Below are positions 60,100-64,000 of a stretch of DNA of 64,000 bases, one piece after another; within the stretch, counting starts at the first letter, position 1, and the number at the start of each line of letters is the position of its first letter. Source of the DNA: Diphasiastrum complanatum (taxonomy: Eukaryota > Streptophyta > Lycopodiopsida > Lycopodiales > Lycopodiaceae); NCBI GenBank assembly GCA_029204225.1, contig CM055109.1, positions 27,098,178 to 27,162,177 of the forward strand. Direction: 5' to 3'. Under the pieces are notes generated by a model. It saw only the letters and a list, made by a program, of their open reading frames with translations. It had not been told where the DNA came from and searched no databases. The position numbers and the translations under genes are program-made.

Positions 60100-61059
60100 C
60101 TACTAAAATCCTAGTTGTGACAAGAAAACCAAGGAGGCTTTTTTCTTCAGAATCGTCCTCTGATTCTTCCTCTTCTTCTACCACCTCTTTTTGCTTTCTG
60201 AAAGCCTTGGCTGGAACCTCATTTGACACAACTGCTAAAACCTTCTTTGAGACCGCAACAATTGCTTTTGAAGACTCTGTTTGATCTTTTGTGCCTAATA
60301 GTTTCTACCTCACTGGTTTCTCAATTGAAACTGCAAGCCTTTTCTCATGGCGGCTCTCTTCATTAGCCGGAGGTTCTACTGGTACCTCCTTCCTTGCGAA
60401 TGGGCCTAAAGAAACTATCAAATTGGAAGTGGATCGGAGGCGCTTCTTCAAAATGGAAGGGAAGCAAAGATCAACTATGCACAATTTTTCATCTAAGCTA
60501 AATAACCTTTTTGAACTTGATGAAGGGACTTCAACAGTCAAGGTGATTGAATCAAGATCCTCTTCGCCTTCGTAATCCACCCAAGTTACAAGCCCACAAC
60601 ACTTAAATGTCGCTCATATCTAAAGCAACATCTGGTTTTCTCGAAATAAAAAGAAAAATGTCTTTTTTCTGTGAGTATTTAAGGGCCCATTCATGAGCAA
60701 GACGTTTAGATTTTTATGGTTTTGATATTGGAGGAGGCAAATTTGGGCAACTTTGAGATTTCTTCGTAGGTGGAGGAGATTGCTCCTGAGAGAGATTAGT
60801 TTTGACATTCTTTGCATCATTGCATGCAATTGTAAATTACAAATCTGTCTTTGGCAATCTGTCTCACTAAGGTGTCATGTGGTAGTCCTGTATGACGTAA
60901 TTCCCTCATATTTGGCAACTCGTGCCCTAGTGTTTGTCGGCTACTATCTAGATCGGATTTCTCATGGCCTTACATTCAAGTGTGGCGATATGTGCTTCCT
61001 CTACAATCGTGGCTCTAGATATAGCCTCTTCAATGACAAGATTATTGTTTCTGTAGACG

Positions 61060-61430
61060 TTTGTTGTATGGTAGCTAGTGCAAATGATTAGACTATCTAG
61101 ATTATAAGTGCCTCTGAATTCTCTAAAGAATTCCTGATAGTACTCCTCAAGTGTGTTGATAGAAGCTCTAAGTAGAGTATGCTACCATCTCCCGGCTATT
61201 CCTACCAAAGTAGTGGTGAATAACATCATCTGATGCGCCGGACTAACCCTATTCACGAGCATTAGCGTTTCAAAATCCTCAACATGCTCATGGGCATCTT
61301 CGTCCTCGTTTCCATGAAATTGCGGTAGGAGGCTTGCTATTTCAATCCCCCCAGTGTCATCTTGGACAACTATTGGCTCAATCACCTTCCTTACTCTCGG
61401 AGTGATAAGCGTAGGGCTAGGTGTTTGCAC
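61060..61430 (-). pseudogene. Ty3/gypsy gag fragment
   Basis: An 82-codon open frame ends in a stop after AGRW. The same domain continues in another frame (LLRASINTLEEYYQEFF), so one frameshift separates two halves of the retrotransposon gag domain. The role was capsid formation. It is dead in this copy. Confidence 0.65.
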
Positions 61431-62790
61431 AGTCGGGTGATTTGTGGGCAGATCGTCATTCTCAGCTAAAATTTACTCCACAACAATCTCCTTGTCATGG
61501 TTGGTCCCGATCGAATTTAAGTTCAATTCAATCTCACTTATGACTTCTTCCTCATGTCCTTCGTCCGAAATTGATTGAACTTTGCTTTCAGACATGGCTT
61601 CCCACTCAGATATTGTGTCCTCCTCCTCTGGAGTTGGCTCAATTTCATTTTTCGACATGGTCTCCCACTCAAATCCATCATTATAACTCTCAACTAGATT
61701 AGAATCTCCTCCTCATTGTCATACTATGTCGAGGGCTCACCTATCTCTACTTCTGGTGGGCGGTCATCCATGTAGGTATCTAGCTGTGTTTTCCATTCTT
61801 GTAGAGATAGCGCTATTGCTATTTGTAGGTCAGTGGTGCTATCCTCCTGATCTTCAAGGAAAGTTATATTCGTGAGCTCTTGTGGTGATTGTTCCTGAGT
61901 GTCAACCACTTCTGGGAGTAGGGGAGGTGAATCTCTTGCTATCTGCGGCTAGACTTGGTTCTCTATGCAATAGACTAGCCTCTTGTAATGAAATTTTTAT
62001 AGTCAGGTCTAGTTCTGCGTATGAGAATCCTCCTAGGTCTAGTTGTGGTCCTTCGGTCGACTGTGGCTCTAGATGAAGTTCACTGAAGACGTCCTCTACT
62101 ATGACGTGTTTTTCTTCAACATCTATGTCCTCCCTCTCTAATTTTTTTGGCCTAAGATAATTTAGTTGTGTAGCCTCCTCATCATTGTTAAGGTTTGCTA
62201 GGAATAGATCAACGGTTTTCTAAAACTCGTTGGTAGATTCCATAGATGTGTCTTTGCATTCGTATTCATGATCCAAGGTAGAGTATCTCTCTATCTCTTC
62301 TTCTGAGGTGTTCAATACTAAAAACATCATCAACTGACCTTTGATAAGGTGTTAGTCACGGCATTATGGCTTGGCAGACAATGGCCCTAATTGTCGTACT
62401 TCTTCTTGAAGTCTCTTTTGAGTAATTGATATCGCAGGAGTTTCCATAGTCCATCTAGGAGCTCTACCATTTTGAGGTACAAGGCCTTCATCAGTTCTAG
62501 CAAGGGTTGTGTGGTACCTAAGGCTCTCATTCTACAGATACTAGAGAGCAGGTCGGCTAAGGGCGTGGCTCCCTGATAGATTAGTAGTGGGATCAGCACT
62601 TGCACGATGCTAACCACCTCGACATTCAATACCACCAAAATTGTTTTCTGAACCAACATGGGACACTAACAACTAGTCAAGCAACTTGTAGTAGTGTGGC
62701 TGGCGATATATTCAATTGACAAACTTCTCCACATACACTTTGTAAGCTATCGGTATAATGACTGTCTTTCAGACAATAACCTCTAATAAG

Positions 62791-62815
62791 ATTCGACTCC
62801 CGGCAGACGCACCAA
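62791..62815 (-). other. primer-binding site complementary to a tRNA 3' end
   Basis: On the plus strand the site reads TTCGACTCCCGGCAGACG followed by CACCA, i.e. the T-loop (TTCGA), acceptor strand and CCA of a tRNA. The element strand therefore carries its complement, next to an LTR end (TAACA). The tRNA species was not determined. Confidence 0.75.
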
Positions 62816-64000
62816 TGTTAGGGCCTTTTTCTGCAGGGGATTGGTCCAACCAAAAAGTCCTAAAAGGGTCAAAGGGCACCACCACTAATGCTGGTTATGC
62901 CCTACGTGAGTAACAGACGACCTACCACATCCAATCTTGGGGGCCTTCTCTGGTACCCCATGCTCCCGAGCCGATGAGAGTTTTCCAGGCTCTCAAAAGT
63001 ACGGTTGTAAGGAGGGGTGCTAGCACTTTGGTTCAATGATCCACTAGCTTTCTAGGTCCATGCTCCCAGATCCACTTCTTTAATGGTCAGCTCTCGTTAA
63101 TTTCCCTTTCCCCATCTAATTTGGCTTTCAGATGGCCCTTACTGGCTAAATGTTAGTTACGATGTGGTTTAAGCCAGCATCTAGTGGTTTAAGGACATTG
63201 TCTCTAGTTCTAGGGCACCGCCCCTAAGTTCTGGTGGTCAGGTCTTGAATCCCTGAGGGCGTCAGCCTCAAACCTCGTCTCTAGGTAGTCTGGTCATGGC
63301 CATTAGACTCTAGGGCATCCTTAGCCTATTAAAGCCCCATATTCTACTTGTTTAGGAGCTCCCCTTATATCTTAAGGTACTATCATTATGTCTTTAGTAA
63401 ATTGTCCCTAATTCCTTATGGATTTGTTCCTCAAATTCAGGGTATTGCTTTTAAGTTTTAGGATTGTGTCTTTAGATTTTTAGGATATAGCCTTTAACTC
63501 TAGGATCATGACCTCTGGTAAAGTATAGACCTTAGCGTATAAGTACGTGCTTCTGAAGTCATGTGATTCTCAAGGGGTAAGGCTATGCCCTTAAAAGATC
63601 GTACGGGAAGTGTTTGACAAAAAGGCTAGTGCTCGTAAATTCATAGTAATGTCCATGAAGTGCTCGTGATCCGTGTTCGTGAAAATTATTATTGTCCATC
63701 AATGATCATAGTGCATACGGGGAGAGATCTTGAAATATCAATGCTCGTCAAATTTGTGTGATGGGTGCTTAGAAACAATATAACAATATTTGATGATTCA
63801 ATCCCTCACCAATGTTGTGCATAGGTGGTGATAAATTACACCTGCCACTCTGTTTGATGGACAACGATATTTCTCCACCCCTCAGGTCTAGTTATTTCGC
63901 TAGACAGTTCCAAGGGAGGGTGTGACTAGTGACCCCTAACCCAGGTGGTGTATTTCATCCATGTTGGGTGGACGGCCCACTCTTGTGTTTCAAAGAGGTC
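62816..64000 (-). repeat. LTR of the minus-strand gypsy element (inner end; outer end not located)
   Basis: The inner end is ...CCTAACA at 62816, directly beside the primer-binding site. It is GC-richer than the rest of the window. From 63180 to 63560 it shows a loose repetition of words such as GTCTTTAG, TTTTAGGAT and GCCTTTAAC. The outer end may lie outside the window. Confidence 0.5.

Larger units (their letters stand above)
60100..62815 (-). mobile_element. Ty3/gypsy 5' region: PBS, acidic leader ORFs, gag
   Basis: Reading the minus strand from the primer-binding site at 62815: a 90-codon frame (62659-62387); a long acidic, frameshifted frame (about 62330-61440; pieces DVEEKHVIVEDVFSELHLEP and EPTPEEEDTISEWEAMSES); gag (61430-61060: PQFHGNEDEDAHEHVEDFET, then TLEEYYQEFFREFRG); and further charged frames (60860-60100; SKRLAHEWALKYSQKKD, KEVVEEEEESEDDSEE). 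The gag pattern (F.G...DA..H...FE) is that of Ty3/gypsy. No protease or RT was found, so the copy is incomplete or a non-autonomous derivative. Confidence 0.65.

Noticed and set aside
62791-62815. tRNA gene 3' end
   Set aside because: Only the last 24 bases of a tRNA are present, directly beside an LTR end on the opposite strand, so it is a primer-binding site.
1-64000. CRISPR arrays, operons or bacterial-type promoters
   Set aside because: Spliced genes, plant retroelements and microsatellites show nuclear plant DNA. The regular repeats are microsatellites or tandem duplications without spacers.

Overview
This is a nuclear window from a land plant with a very large, transposon-filled genome. 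Two protein genes look alive. One of them, a radial-spoke (cilium) gene, points to a plant that still makes swimming sperm. A cycad or Ginkgo fits best. A fern or lycophyte is not excluded, and a conifer or flowering plant is unlikely. No name can be read from the sequence, so this is inference.

Minus strand, 3845-40341: I assembled an eight-exon gene of about 583 codons, spread over 36.5 kb. It has an N-terminal DPY-30 motif, a GAF domain interrupted by a long acidic insert, and a coiled-coil tail. This matches the architecture known for Chlamydomonas radial spoke protein 2. All splice phases fit. Its introns (0.18 to 16 kb) are packed with mobile elements: a nearly complete Ty1/copia element (32615-37796), a hAT-like MITE with an 8-bp target duplication (38060-38349), three Ty3/gypsy fragments (11900-14095 plus; 27510-29087 minus; 30030-30620 minus), a LINE (26190-27000 minus), a copia remnant (20880-21305 minus), and several copies of a GGAACG-rich terminal repeat family.

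Plus strand, 50753-57031: a two-exon G-type lectin S-receptor-like kinase of 875 codons. It has a signal peptide, B-lectin, EGF-like and PAN regions, one membrane span and a complete non-RD kinase. A 3.65-kb intron splits the kinase just before the catalytic loop.

Between and around these genes are relics: LINE fragments (1150-1985 minus; 41420-42436 plus), a truncated UDP-glycosyltransferase pseudogene (47542-48150 minus) next to a 100-bp-arm inverted repeat (47198-47528), long CT/GA microsatellites, and at the right edge the LTR, primer-binding site and gag region of a minus-strand Ty3/gypsy element (60100-64000). No tRNA, rRNA or CRISPR was found. The two intact genes are not functionally linked as far as can be seen. 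Everything here was read by eye, without alignment software.
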